Assembly (NCBI RefSeq): GCF_014203895.1
Contig: NZ_JACHJY010000003.1
Coordinates: 310,001-374,000 of the forward strand
DNA length: 64,000 nt
Direction of reading: 5' to 3'
DNA from: Streptomyces nymphaeiformis
Lineage (GTDB): Bacteria > Actinomycetota > Actinomycetes > Streptomycetales > Streptomycetaceae
In this document: positions 25,301 through 34,417 of the stretch, in pieces
Layout: each line of letters begins with the position of its first letter
Numbering within the stretch: the stretch's first letter is position 1
Notes under the pieces: model-generated
Seen by the model: only the letters and a program-made list of their open reading frames with translations
What the model was told of the DNA's origin: nothing
The model's database searches: none
Made by a program: the position numbers and the translations under genes

Positions 25301-27689
25301 CGCAGTGCCCACGCCCACACCCGTGCCGCAGTTCGTCGAGGCGACGGCCCTGTTCGCTCTCGGGCCCGAGCAGACCAGCTTCGAGGACCTCGAACTGAGC
25401 GCCGACGACTCGGTCGTAGAAGTCAAGCAGATCAGGCCGCGGGGAAGGGCCCAGGCCTCAGCACCGAAGCCGAAAGCGCCGGAGCGTCGGCCGATCGTCC
25501 CACTCAAGGACTTGGACGACTGGCTGGAGTTCCTGGAGGCTATGCTCGGCACGGCCGACGTTCCCGAGGGCACCCTCATCGACAGTTTCAAGGACCTCGA
25601 AGCCCTCAAGAGCTTCGAGGAAACGCTCCCCAGCTTCATGGGCATGGACGCCGGCAACCCGGAAGACCGCTTCCCGTGGCTCCGGGAGGTACACGACATC
25701 GCGGAGGAGCAGGGTTTCCTCCACTGGGAGCTGGAGTTCGCCCTCATCTTCGCTCGCAACGGTGGGTTCGATCTCCAGGTGGGTAACCCGCCGTGGGTAC
25801 GGCCGCGGTGGCAGGAGGATGCAATCCTCGCCGAGTTTGACCCGTGGTTCGTCCTGACGGAGAAGCCACCCACAGGGCAGCGCCTCCAGCGGCGAACGGA
25901 AATTTTGGCATCGCAGAAAGAAGCGCACGCGTTCTTCCTGCGCGAGATCGCCACACACTCCGGCAACGTCGAAATCCTTAGCTCGGAGGTTACCTACCCC
26001 CTCCTCGCTGGTACGCAAGTTAACCTCTACCGCGCTTTCATGTGTCAGGTTTGGCGACACATCGGCCGGTATGGCACCGCAGGAATGTTGCATCCTGATA
26101 CACACCTCGAAGGCGTGAAAGAGGGGAAGCTGAGGTCGGCCGCATACCACCATCTGTTGGTGCATGCCGGATTCGTGAATTCGGCCAACTGGGCATTTGA
26201 AGACGTGGACCGAACAGTCTCTTTCGGCATGCACGTCTATGGACAAGAGAGTCAGTCGATCAACTTTGCCAACCTCAGCCAGCTTCGGTCAGCCAGGGTT
26301 CTTCCTGATTCCTTGTCTCATGACGGAAGTGGAGATAACCCGGCACAGAAGCATGCTGGACGGTGGGATGTACGCCCGCATCGCGCACGTGTGATCCAGG
26401 TAACTGATTCCCTCCTCGCGGAATGGCAAGAGCTCAGCGGAGAGGTTGACGGACCGGCGGACGAAACACAGCTTCTATACCCGGTGACGACGGCTGAGCA
26501 GGCTGCAATTGTCGCACTGTCTAAATTCCGATACCGGCTTGGCGCAGCCCAGCCATTGATCAGCTCAGGCTTCCACGAAGCAACGAGCAAGACCAATGGA
26601 ATCATCCAGTACGAGGTAGGAGAGCCTTCCGATTGGAGGGAGGTAATCATCCAAGGGACACACCTAGGAATCTCCACGATCTTCGCCAAACAACCCAATA
26701 TGCCGATGCGAAACGTCAAGGACTGGACCCCTTGGGCGCACACAAACCTGCCCTCAGACGCCAAGCCTCGCACGACATATTCACGCGCCTGCTCGACAGG
26801 CGAGTATTCCAGCGCCCAGGACACATGGAACGGTCACCCGTACACTGAGACCTACCGAATGGCCTGGAGGCGGCGAATCGACACAAAGAATACCGAGCGA
26901 AGCCTGTTCGCCGCCATAATCCCGCCGGGACCTGCACACGTCGATGCCGTACATTCAATGCACGTAGGCAATAGCATCACCACTGCAGTTAATGCTGGCT
27001 TCTGGGCAGCCCTCCCTCTTGATTACCTGCTTCGCATCACAGGCAGGTCGGACCTCCGGGGTCCCGAAGCCATTAGGATGCCCGCCCCAGCCCCCGGACA
27101 CCCTCTAACCAACTCCCTGCTGGTTCGCACACTCCGGCTCAACTGCAGCACTGAAGCATATGCCGACCTCTGGCAGGAATTGTTCGACCCAGCGTGGCAA
27201 GATTGTGAAACCTGGGCATTTGAATGGCCTCACATCCAGGAACTAAATAGGGACCTACCGGCTCTTTGGTCGCCAAGTGTCCCACTTCGCACAGAGTACG
27301 AGCGTCGAGCCGCCCTGGTAGAGATTGATGCGCTGGTATCCGCCTGGCTTGGCTTGGATGCCGACCGCCTCATTGCGATCTACAAGTCTCGCTATACGAT
27401 TCTTGCCGACCGCGAATCAGCCATGTGGTTTGACTCTGCCGGACGCAGGATCGCAGAGGATCCCTATGCGGCAGGCCACAATCAGACTAAGGAAGACTAC
27501 GAAGGCTTGGTGGCCCATCTCGAGCATCCGATGGAAACTCCGCCGCCCAACGGCTTCCTCCCTCCCTTCTATAGGGCCGACCGTGAGGCAGAGTTGCGGG
27601 CCGCGCACGCCTATTTCCAGACGCGCCTCGACGAGTCGGTCGCCCGTGGCGAGTGGGATCCGGAGAAGCAGGAGGTGCCGAAGCCGTGA
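22386..27689 (+). CDS. Large N6-adenine DNA methyltransferase (DrmMI/Eco57I-like)
   Basis: A 1,767-residue gamma-like adenine methylase. The SAM-binding motif I is KICEPALGSGAFLNEAINQV, preceded by YYTPESLTQVTVELTL, and the catalytic motif IV is LQVGNPPWVRPRW. Between them lie ~450 residues including VDLNATGVELAEVSLWLNTM. The ~600 residues before motif I and ~600 after motif IV are large for the family; DISARM DrmMI proteins are usually shorter. ATG 22386 overlaps the helicase stop, and its own stop overlaps the next gene by four bases (GTGA). From about 25,900 to 27,600 the DNA is less GC-rich: two counted 60-base lines are 57% and 60%, against 72% near 22,750. That segment covers the likely target-recognition part, which may have been replaced by recombination. 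It probably marks self DNA for the operon. Confidence 0.87.
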   Translation: MSTDFDSFSNRGEYFAAHYFAEQLGTDLKKGLFATWALREGDENDPRKTPRELLRSLRGAYLSEDVRGYFADAAERDAGDEVRPSTHNNPEWRKRLAEWHQTILHALGFEATPTEITVHRAGRDHSLPVAYHGHGIIALDCGWAADNDAALDATGPGRLLHPLRVSASETYETGQALASWLFQSEQGEAGGPRPRFVLLLCGGVLVLADRQSWNEGRYLAVNLDAALERNDRTQQGELATIAALFSLDVLRPGENDQSRAIDALLKSSGANAAGVSGELRHGLQRSVEIIANEVLARMAEPKNGVSPADIESPKIPFSRELTRESLRYLYRILFLLYAEARPELGILPADDGSYEAGYSMARLRELVERDEELVEEEAREGFHLHESLDVLFNKVNFGHRPYGTEDDDDQPGDDEETRAAKAARRSEDRGLRFEPLRSELFEPGSVRLIGRGVVDPRSDEDDAPRWLDLRLRNAALHEVLRLLTMKKGKRGERGGFISYRNLGINQLGAVYEGLMSYTGIIAEEELCEVAKGGDPEKGSWLIPSHKQDQYPDKTLVHYDEDDARKGLRGVKKYEHGSFVYRLAGRDRETSASYYTPESLTQVTVELTLKHRLDQEHDAAGNVVKTRASELLKYKICEPALGSGAFLNEAINQVAEEYLRRRQDELGVTIPTADALTEKQKAKAYIALHNAYGVDLNATGVELAEVSLWLNTMHPGMRAPWFGLHLRRGNSLIGARRAVYAADDVTGKEWLKAKGALAPLPLPFLKNGEPQPLPPDAVHQFLLPSPGWAAVAGSKEAKELAKEGVEQLAAWKKGILQRPKRSKAGRAKKEPVSQFTSLRDAARRVEFLWSLVAKRMELSEQAIARRIDVWGADPAAPEYAFLHRPDQAVTKEQVLEDLFNAADTPYWRLKKIMDAWCALWFWPVDKAGLLDGTAGEYAARLEVTGADSLSRLLDGAPLVLESPAAPVVEPEPAAVPTPTPVPQFVEATALFALGPEQTSFEDLELSADDSVVEVKQIRPRGRAQASAPKPKAPERRPIVPLKDLDDWLEFLEAMLGTADVPEGTLIDSFKDLEALKSFEETLPSFMGMDAGNPEDRFPWLREVHDIAEEQGFLHWELEFALIFARNGGFDLQVGNPPWVRPRWQEDAILAEFDPWFVLTEKPPTGQRLQRRTEILASQKEAHAFFLREIATHSGNVEILSSEVTYPLLAGTQVNLYRAFMCQVWRHIGRYGTAGMLHPDTHLEGVKEGKLRSAAYHHLLVHAGFVNSANWAFEDVDRTVSFGMHVYGQESQSINFANLSQLRSARVLPDSLSHDGSGDNPAQKHAGRWDVRPHRARVIQVTDSLLAEWQELSGEVDGPADETQLLYPVTTAEQAAIVALSKFRYRLGAAQPLISSGFHEATSKTNGIIQYEVGEPSDWREVIIQGTHLGISTIFAKQPNMPMRNVKDWTPWAHTNLPSDAKPRTTYSRACSTGEYSSAQDTWNGHPYTETYRMAWRRRIDTKNTERSLFAAIIPPGPAHVDAVHSMHVGNSITTAVNAGFWAALPLDYLLRITGRSDLRGPEAIRMPAPAPGHPLTNSLLVRTLRLNCSTEAYADLWQELFDPAWQDCETWAFEWPHIQELNRDLPALWSPSVPLRTEYERRAALVEIDALVSAWLGLDADRLIAIYKSRYTILADRESAMWFDSAGRRIAEDPYAAGHNQTKEDYEGLVAHLEHPMETPPPNGFLPPFYRADREAELRAAHAYFQTRLDESVARGEWDPEKQEVPKP

Positions 27690-30600
27690 GACCGACGCTT
27701 CAGGCACGTGGGCTCAAGGAGAGCCTGCTGCAGTATCTGTCGACGACGTACGCGCTCACGGACGAGGGCGCGCGTGAGGCGCTGCACCGGTTCCTCGGGG
27801 ACGAGACGTCGGGGATGTTCCGGGGCCCATATCTGCGGATCCGGACCCCGTTCACCGTGGCCGGCGAGGAGTGGCGCAAGCACCTCGAGTGGCAGCGGGA
27901 GGGCTTCAAGCCGTACGTGCATCAGGCCGTCGCCTTCGCGCGGCTGACCTCGGCGCACGGCCACACCCCGCAGCCGACGCTGGTCACCACCGGCACCGGT
28001 TCCGGTAAGACCGAGTCGTTCCTGTACCCCGTGCTGGATCACTGCCGTCGCGAGCGGGCCGCGGGCAAGGCCGGGGTGAAGGCGGTCTTCCTGTACCCGA
28101 TGAACGCCCTGGCCGCCGACCAGGCGCAGCGCATCAACGAGCTCCTCACGGAGAACGCCGAGTTGGGGAAGTTGTCGGCCGGACTGTACATCGGTGAGCG
28201 CGCGGCGACGCAGTACGAGAAGGTGCGGACCAGACGTTCGGACATGCAGATGTCCCCACCGGACATCCTGATAACGAACTACAAGATGCTGGACCTGCTC
28301 CTCCAGCGGGCGGACGACGCCCCCCTGTGGCGGGAGTCGGATATCCGCTACGTCGTCGTGGACGAGTTCCACACGTACGACGGCGCTCAGGGCACGGATG
28401 TTGGGATGCTGCTGCGTCGGCTGGCCGCTGCCGTGGGGGCAGCTGAGGAAGGCCGCCCGCTGGGGAAGATCTGTCCGGTGGCAACGTCGGCAACGCTCGC
28501 TTCCGGTACGGACGAGGACGGCACGGCGCAGCTGCTGGAGGTGGCGGCCCACGTCTTCGGCACGGAGTTCACGAGGGACTCCATCGTCGGGGAGAACCGG
28601 CTCACGGTCGAGGAGTTCATCCCGCTCGGCGAGGTGACCATGCAGCCGATGCCGACGCCCGACGAGCTGCTGGCGCTGCCCGATCCGGCGACCGACGACG
28701 GGGCGCTGCTGGATCTGATTGAGAAGGTGACGGACGTCCGTGACCTCGATCCCTTCGTGCTCGGTGGGAACCTCAAGCGGCATCTGTTCACTCGTGCGGT
28801 GATGCAGGCGCTCGGCGGCGGAGTGAAGACCAGCGCTGAGGTACTGGACGTGATGTGGCGGGCGGGCGCGGCCGGCTGGTCCCAGGCCGTGGCGCGGCAG
28901 CCGGAGAAGGCGGCTGAGGCGCTGGCGCGGTTCGTCGCGCTGCTGTCGTACGCGCGTGCCCCGGAGTCTTCCCCCGCCGAGCCCCGGCCCTTCGTGCACG
29001 TCGAGGTGCACCAGTGGGCGCGTTCGGTGTCGCGGCTGCTGCGCGGCGTACTGCCTTGGCCGAAGGCGGAGTTCCGCTGGGACGCCGCCGGCGCGGCCGA
29101 CGCGGGCGCGGCCGACAGCGGCCGTATGGCGCCGGTGACGACGGCGACATCGGGGCAGAGCGCGAACCTGTTCCTGCCGGCGGTCTACTGTCGTGACTGC
29201 GGGCGGTCGGGTTGGGCCGTGTTCTCCCCGGAGAGCGACGATCACGACGTCCAGTTCGACACGTACAAGATCCGGCGGGCATCGCTCGGCCAGGACAAGG
29301 CCCGGGTGCGGAACCTGATCGCCGCGACGGACCAGGAGTCCCGGGAGGGTTCCGGGGCCGCGTTGCTCACGGCGACCAGTGGCAAGGGGGGCTCGGCCGC
29401 GTCGCAGGGTGCCGGCGGGCTGCTGATGGTGCTGGACGGCACCCGTAAGCGGCTGCGGTTGCCTGATCCGCTGAACGACTACGACCGGGAGACCAAGGAG
29501 CCCCGGCTGACGGCCCGTGACTCGGCGTTCGTGCTGGTGAACTTCGGGGAGACCGCGAACACCGCGGCCAAGGAGGACTGGTGTCCGGCGTGCGGTGAGC
29601 GCAACGCGATCCGCTACCTCGGTACGGGCGCCGCCGCGATGGCCGCGGCGTCCGTCACGCAGCTGTTCACCGGCGGGGAGCTCGACAAGGAACTCTGCGA
29701 GGCCAAGACGCTGATGTTCAACGACTCGGTGCAGGATGCCGCACACCGGGCCGGGTTCGTCGCGAACCGCTCGTATACCTTCTCGCTCCGCGCCCTGCTC
29801 GCCGAGCACCTGCGGCACGACGAACCGACCGCGCTGAACGATCTGATTGCGAACGTCGTCGCCGCCACGACCGACAAGGACACCCTCTCCGCGGTGGTGC
29901 CACCGGATCTGCACGGCTTCAAGGGCGTGGACCGACTCCTGTCCGGTCAGGGCCGCGGTGGAGACCTGAAGACGTGGCGGCTGATCGGTCAGCGGCTGGC
30001 GTTCGAGACGCTGATGGAGTTCGGCTTCCGGTCACGTAACGGCCGTACGCTCGAGCTGACCCGCACTGCCGTCGCGCAGGTCCGCATCGACGACCCGACG
30101 GCCGTGATCGCACTGGTCAAGCAGCTGCACGAGGAGTGTGTACGGGACGGGCTGCCGCTGATGGCGCAGGACGACGCCCGCTATCTGGCGTTCGTACGCA
30201 TCTTTCTGGAGCGGCTCCGTACCCGCGGTGCGGTCGCGCACCGCTGGCTGGACAAGTACATCGACGAGGCGGGCACCAGCCGGTACTACATCTGGGGCAA
30301 GAGGGCTCCGGGCATGCGGGCCTTCCCGAAGGGCATCGCCGCCCCTATGTTCCTTCTCGGGCAGCCCAAGAACGGCAGCGAGTTCGACTTCGCGACCGGT
30401 CGGCTGTCCTGGTACGAACGGTGGGCCGGGCGGTGCCTGGAGCTGCCGCGTGAGCTTGCGCCCGAGCTGTGGAGCCGGTTGCTGCCCGAGCTCGCCTCGA
30501 TGGGTCTGCTGTCGGTGCGCACCCCGAACGACACCTCGGTACGGGTGTACGGGCTCAAGCCCGGCAACATCGAGGCCCGGCTGCTGGACGACGAGCAGGT

Positions 30601-33600
30601 GCGGGTCTCGTACGTGCGGTGCCCGGTGTGCTTCTGGGAGCAGACGGTCCACCCGTCCCTGCTGGACCAGTGGCACGGCCAGCCCTGCCCCTCCTACCGG
30701 TGCCGCCGAGGGCGCCTGGTAGCTGGCGACCGGCCCGAGGGCCTGGGGATACACCACCGCGACCGCGACTACAGGAACGACTACTACCGTCGGCTCTACC
30801 TCGGGGCGGGCACCTACCAGGTGGTCACTGCCGAGCACACGGGCATGCTGACGCGTCACCAGCGCGAGAAGGTCGAGGAGGCGTTCAAGCACGGCAGCGG
30901 GTTCAAGGACCCCAACGTGCTCTCCTGCACGCCCACGCTGGAGATGGGTATCGACATCGGGGACCTGTCCGCCGTCGTGCTGGCTGCGCTGCCGCGCCGC
31001 CCCGCCTCGTACGCGCAGCAGGTCGGCCGGGCCGGACGCCGTACCGGAAATGCCTTCCTGCTGACCATCCCCGACCGTCGGCGCCGTGACCTGTACTTCC
31101 TCGAGCGGCCGAAGGACCTGATCGCGGGCACGATCGCGCCGCCCGGGTGTTACCTGTCGGCCGTCGAGATCCTGCGGCGCCAGTACCTGGCACATCTGCT
31201 CGACCTCGCAGCGGCCGGCCGTCTCGTCCGCGCGGACGGCATCGTGCTGCGCGCACTGCCGCACAAGGCGCCTCGTCTGTTCGGCCCGTCCGGCTATCTG
31301 ACCGACCTGGTGGAGCTGGCCCTCGATCAGGGCGAGGAGCTGGTCAAGGAGTTCCTGCGGCTGTTCCCGACGGGCGTCAGCGAGCAGGCCAAGGCCGATC
31401 TGGAGGCCTTCGCGGCGCACGGCCTGCGCAGCACGGTGGAGAAGGCGGAACGCGAGTGGCGACGTGCCGAGGACGCTCTGCGGGCGCGGCTGCGCGAGAT
31501 CGACGAGGCCCACGGCGAGCTGCACGACAGCGACCCCGACCAGGCCCGTCAGAAGGCGGAGCTGGATGCCGAACGGCGCGGGGTGGGCAGGCAGCTCCTC
31601 CACCTGGGCGACACCTCGGCGCAAAGCGCCCTGTGCGACCTGGGTCTGCTTCCGAACTACGCCCTCATCGACTCGACGACGACCCTGTCGGCAACCCTGT
31701 ACGGCGAGGACGGCATCGACCCGAAGACGGACAAGGTGGTGTTCACGTCCGAGACTCTCTCCTACGAGCGGCCCCGCCGCCTCGCGATCCAGGAACTGGC
31801 TCCGGGCAACACCTTCTACGTCAACGGCTACCGGCACGAGATCACCGGCCTGGAACTGTCGACGGGCGGGCGCCAGGAGTGGCGGACTTGGCGCGTGTGT
31901 CCGGGCTGCGGGTACGTGCGTACCGAGAACGCCACCGTCGATCGCTCGCCGTGCCCCCGGTGCACGACGAGCCAGATCGCCGACGACGGCTCCTGCCTGT
32001 TCCACGTCGTGGAGCCGGCCACCGTGACGTCGCGAGACAAACGTGAGGACGCCCGGATCCGCGACGACAAGGACGACCGCGATCGCCGCTCGTACACCGT
32101 CGTGGATGCGGTGGACATTCCTGTGGAGAAGATCGAGCGGGGCAAATCCTGGCGGCACGACCGCGAAACCTTCGGCGTGGACTACTGCCGCACGGCGATG
32201 ATCCGCCGGATCAACGTCGGGCCGGTCCGCTACGACGCTCCCGCCCGTGACGACTTCGCCGGCCATCTGGTCCGGCTGAACCCGTTCCACGTGTGCACCG
32301 CCTGCGGGGCCGCGAGCGCGGACGGCCGTCCCGTCTTCGACCACGACGCCGATGCCATGGAATCGGCAGCGGCTCGTGCCCCGCAGCTCAAGCACCACCG
32401 CCCGTGGTGTCCGCTGCGTCGGGGGAAGAAGGACGGCGTCACGCAGGAGCAGGTGCTGCTCGCCCACCAGCTGGAGACCGAGGCCCTGCGGATCCTCATC
32501 CCTGCCGCGACAGCCGACGTGGACGCACGGGTGCACTCCTTCCGAGCCGCACTGCGGCTCGGTGTCGATCTTCACTTCGGCGGTGACCCGCAGCACCTGG
32601 ACACCACGGTGGCCTCCATGCCGGACGTCGCCAGCGGCGAGCGGCGCTGGTTCCTGGTGCTCTTCGACTCTCTCCCTGGCGGTACCGGCTACCTGGACCG
32701 GCTCACCGATCGCCATGCCTTCCGGGACACCCTTGCTCGCGCGTACGAACAGCTCAAGGCATGTCCGTGCGCGGAAGAGCAGCGGCGCGCCTGCCACCGC
32801 TGCCTGCACCGCTACACCCCCGAGCAGTTCCAGGACCTCGTGTCCCGACAGGCGGCGCTCAGCATGCTGGAGTCGCTGCTGTTCAAGGGAGACGGCGAGG
32901 ACGGCTGGGACATCAGCGATGTGGAGCACACCGGGCTGGTCGGGCTGGACGCCCAGGTCGAATCCGACCTGGAGGCACGCTTTCTGACCTCCCTGCGGGA
33001 CTGGGTGAAGGTCACCGACGACGCGACCCTGGACGAGGACGGCCACGCCAGCGGGCATCTGCGGTTCACCGACGGCTCGGACGTGATGCACTGGAGGCTG
33101 ACCGCCCAACGGCAGCTCGAAGGCACCCGCACGGACTTCACCTTCACCCGCGTCGACGGTCCGGTGCAGAGCGTGCACGTCTATCTGGAGGGTTTCCGCT
33201 TCCACGCAAGCCGGGAGCACAACCTCATCGCCAAGAACGCGTCCCAGCGCACCCTGCTCCGTGCCGACGGAAAGACCGTCTTCCAGATCACCTGGGCCGA
33301 CATCGACCTGTTCGAACAGCGTCCGGGGCGCACCAAGCCCGTCTGGCCGCCGTACCGGGGCACCGCCCAGGAGCAGGCCAAGGCCGCGTACGAGCAGTAC
33401 GGCGGCAACCGTGCCCACTTCGGCGAAGCGATCTTCGCCAACCCGATCGACACGCTCATCGCCTATCTGCGGGACCCTGATGCGACCCACTGGGCCCGGC
33501 GGGCCCGCGCCCTGGTCACCGGCCTCACCGCCGTTCCCGCCACGGCCCCCGTGGCTGCCACCGGCAAGCGCAGTGAGCTCGTCGCCGCGCTGCGCGAGCA

Positions 33601-34417
33601 GCTCGGCGCCTTCGGAGCCGGCCGACGGGACGACAAGCCGGTCGTATCCGACAATGGCGGCATCGGTCCGGTCCACGTGTTCCGCACCCAGGACGAGCAC
33701 GGCGTTCCGATTGTGTTCGCGCTGGACGCCGCAGACCCTGACAACCTGCGGTGGACCGCCCTGGCGGTCCTCGACGACAGCGACGCTGTCCTCGATACGG
33801 ACGAACACAAGCTGCGGTGGCGGTCCTGGCTGTACTGGACAAACATCACCCAGTTCCTGTCCCTCGCCGGTGGGGACGGAGTACAGCTCGCCGCCAGTCG
33901 CGCCGCAGACTTCGAGGTCGAAGTCCTCGCCGTCTGCGGTGGTCTGGGCGAACTCGACTCGCTCTCCGCCGCCCTCGCACCTGTACCCGCGCCCACGCCT
34001 GCCGTACGGCCTGTGGTCTCGGAGCCGAGCGTTGACTCGCCAGCCGAAGCCGCCCTTCGTCAGATCATCCGGGACGCGGTCTGGGACGAGGACATCCTGG
34101 AGATCCTGCGCGAAGACCCCGACGAGACGCCAGACCTCCTTCGCCTCGCCGAGACACTCGCCGAGCACGGTAAGCAGGCTCCGGTTTTCGGATTCGAACT
34201 CGGGAACAGCCGCTGGCAGGCGGACTTCGCCTGGCAGACTCCCGACCTCAAGATCGCCGTCGTCGCTGCCCACCAAGGCGACGAGGACGTCGAGTCCCAG
34301 CGGCGTGACGCCGCCTACGCCGAGGAGGGCTGGACGGTCCGGACCGCCGCTGCATGGATCGACCACCTCGACACCCTGCTCGACCAGCTCCCCGACATGG
34401 AAGGCACAATCCGATGA
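27686..34417 (+). CDS. Giant DEAD-like helicase with DUF1998 (DruE-like / fused DrmA-DrmB)
   Basis: A 2,243-residue protein. The SF2 core shows Walker A TLVTTGTGSGKTESFLYP, Walker B YVVVDEFHTYDGAQG, motif III PVATSATLASG, and the C-terminal core LEMGIDIGDLSAVVL and SYAQQVGRAGRRTG. Two zinc-ribbon pairs follow (VCPGCGYVRTE / SPCPRCTTSQ). DUF1998 comes next, with LFDSLPGGTGYLDRL and cysteines in ACPCAEEQRRACHRCLHR. The end (ELGNSRWQADFAW..., DLKIAVV) has the outline of a Vsr/DUF559-type nuclease but without the expected acidic-Lys pair. DruE of Druantia has this size and content; in DISARM the helicase and DUF1998 are separate (DrmA, DrmB). GTG 27686 follows AGGAGG by ten bases and overlaps the methylase stop. 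It is coupled to the next gene by ATGA. Confidence 0.87.
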   Translation: MRPTLQARGLKESLLQYLSTTYALTDEGAREALHRFLGDETSGMFRGPYLRIRTPFTVAGEEWRKHLEWQREGFKPYVHQAVAFARLTSAHGHTPQPTLVTTGTGSGKTESFLYPVLDHCRRERAAGKAGVKAVFLYPMNALAADQAQRINELLTENAELGKLSAGLYIGERAATQYEKVRTRRSDMQMSPPDILITNYKMLDLLLQRADDAPLWRESDIRYVVVDEFHTYDGAQGTDVGMLLRRLAAAVGAAEEGRPLGKICPVATSATLASGTDEDGTAQLLEVAAHVFGTEFTRDSIVGENRLTVEEFIPLGEVTMQPMPTPDELLALPDPATDDGALLDLIEKVTDVRDLDPFVLGGNLKRHLFTRAVMQALGGGVKTSAEVLDVMWRAGAAGWSQAVARQPEKAAEALARFVALLSYARAPESSPAEPRPFVHVEVHQWARSVSRLLRGVLPWPKAEFRWDAAGAADAGAADSGRMAPVTTATSGQSANLFLPAVYCRDCGRSGWAVFSPESDDHDVQFDTYKIRRASLGQDKARVRNLIAATDQESREGSGAALLTATSGKGGSAASQGAGGLLMVLDGTRKRLRLPDPLNDYDRETKEPRLTARDSAFVLVNFGETANTAAKEDWCPACGERNAIRYLGTGAAAMAAASVTQLFTGGELDKELCEAKTLMFNDSVQDAAHRAGFVANRSYTFSLRALLAEHLRHDEPTALNDLIANVVAATTDKDTLSAVVPPDLHGFKGVDRLLSGQGRGGDLKTWRLIGQRLAFETLMEFGFRSRNGRTLELTRTAVAQVRIDDPTAVIALVKQLHEECVRDGLPLMAQDDARYLAFVRIFLERLRTRGAVAHRWLDKYIDEAGTSRYYIWGKRAPGMRAFPKGIAAPMFLLGQPKNGSEFDFATGRLSWYERWAGRCLELPRELAPELWSRLLPELASMGLLSVRTPNDTSVRVYGLKPGNIEARLLDDEQVRVSYVRCPVCFWEQTVHPSLLDQWHGQPCPSYRCRRGRLVAGDRPEGLGIHHRDRDYRNDYYRRLYLGAGTYQVVTAEHTGMLTRHQREKVEEAFKHGSGFKDPNVLSCTPTLEMGIDIGDLSAVVLAALPRRPASYAQQVGRAGRRTGNAFLLTIPDRRRRDLYFLERPKDLIAGTIAPPGCYLSAVEILRRQYLAHLLDLAAAGRLVRADGIVLRALPHKAPRLFGPSGYLTDLVELALDQGEELVKEFLRLFPTGVSEQAKADLEAFAAHGLRSTVEKAEREWRRAEDALRARLREIDEAHGELHDSDPDQARQKAELDAERRGVGRQLLHLGDTSAQSALCDLGLLPNYALIDSTTTLSATLYGEDGIDPKTDKVVFTSETLSYERPRRLAIQELAPGNTFYVNGYRHEITGLELSTGGRQEWRTWRVCPGCGYVRTENATVDRSPCPRCTTSQIADDGSCLFHVVEPATVTSRDKREDARIRDDKDDRDRRSYTVVDAVDIPVEKIERGKSWRHDRETFGVDYCRTAMIRRINVGPVRYDAPARDDFAGHLVRLNPFHVCTACGAASADGRPVFDHDADAMESAAARAPQLKHHRPWCPLRRGKKDGVTQEQVLLAHQLETEALRILIPAATADVDARVHSFRAALRLGVDLHFGGDPQHLDTTVASMPDVASGERRWFLVLFDSLPGGTGYLDRLTDRHAFRDTLARAYEQLKACPCAEEQRRACHRCLHRYTPEQFQDLVSRQAALSMLESLLFKGDGEDGWDISDVEHTGLVGLDAQVESDLEARFLTSLRDWVKVTDDATLDEDGHASGHLRFTDGSDVMHWRLTAQRQLEGTRTDFTFTRVDGPVQSVHVYLEGFRFHASREHNLIAKNASQRTLLRADGKTVFQITWADIDLFEQRPGRTKPVWPPYRGTAQEQAKAAYEQYGGNRAHFGEAIFANPIDTLIAYLRDPDATHWARRARALVTGLTAVPATAPVAATGKRSELVAALREQLGAFGAGRRDDKPVVSDNGGIGPVHVFRTQDEHGVPIVFALDAADPDNLRWTALAVLDDSDAVLDTDEHKLRWRSWLYWTNITQFLSLAGGDGVQLAASRAADFEVEVLAVCGGLGELDSLSAALAPVPAPTPAVRPVVSEPSVDSPAEAALRQIIRDAVWDEDILEILREDPDETPDLLRLAETLAEHGKQAPVFGFELGNSRWQADFAWQTPDLKIAVVAAHQGDEDVESQRRDAAYAEEGWTVRTAAAWIDHLDTLLDQLPDMEGTIR

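Noticed and set aside
30032..34366. 1,444-codon minus-strand open frame opposite the DruE-like gene
   Set aside because: No recognisable motif and composition typical of antisense to a GC-rich gene; the plus-strand frame carries helicase and DUF1998 motifs.
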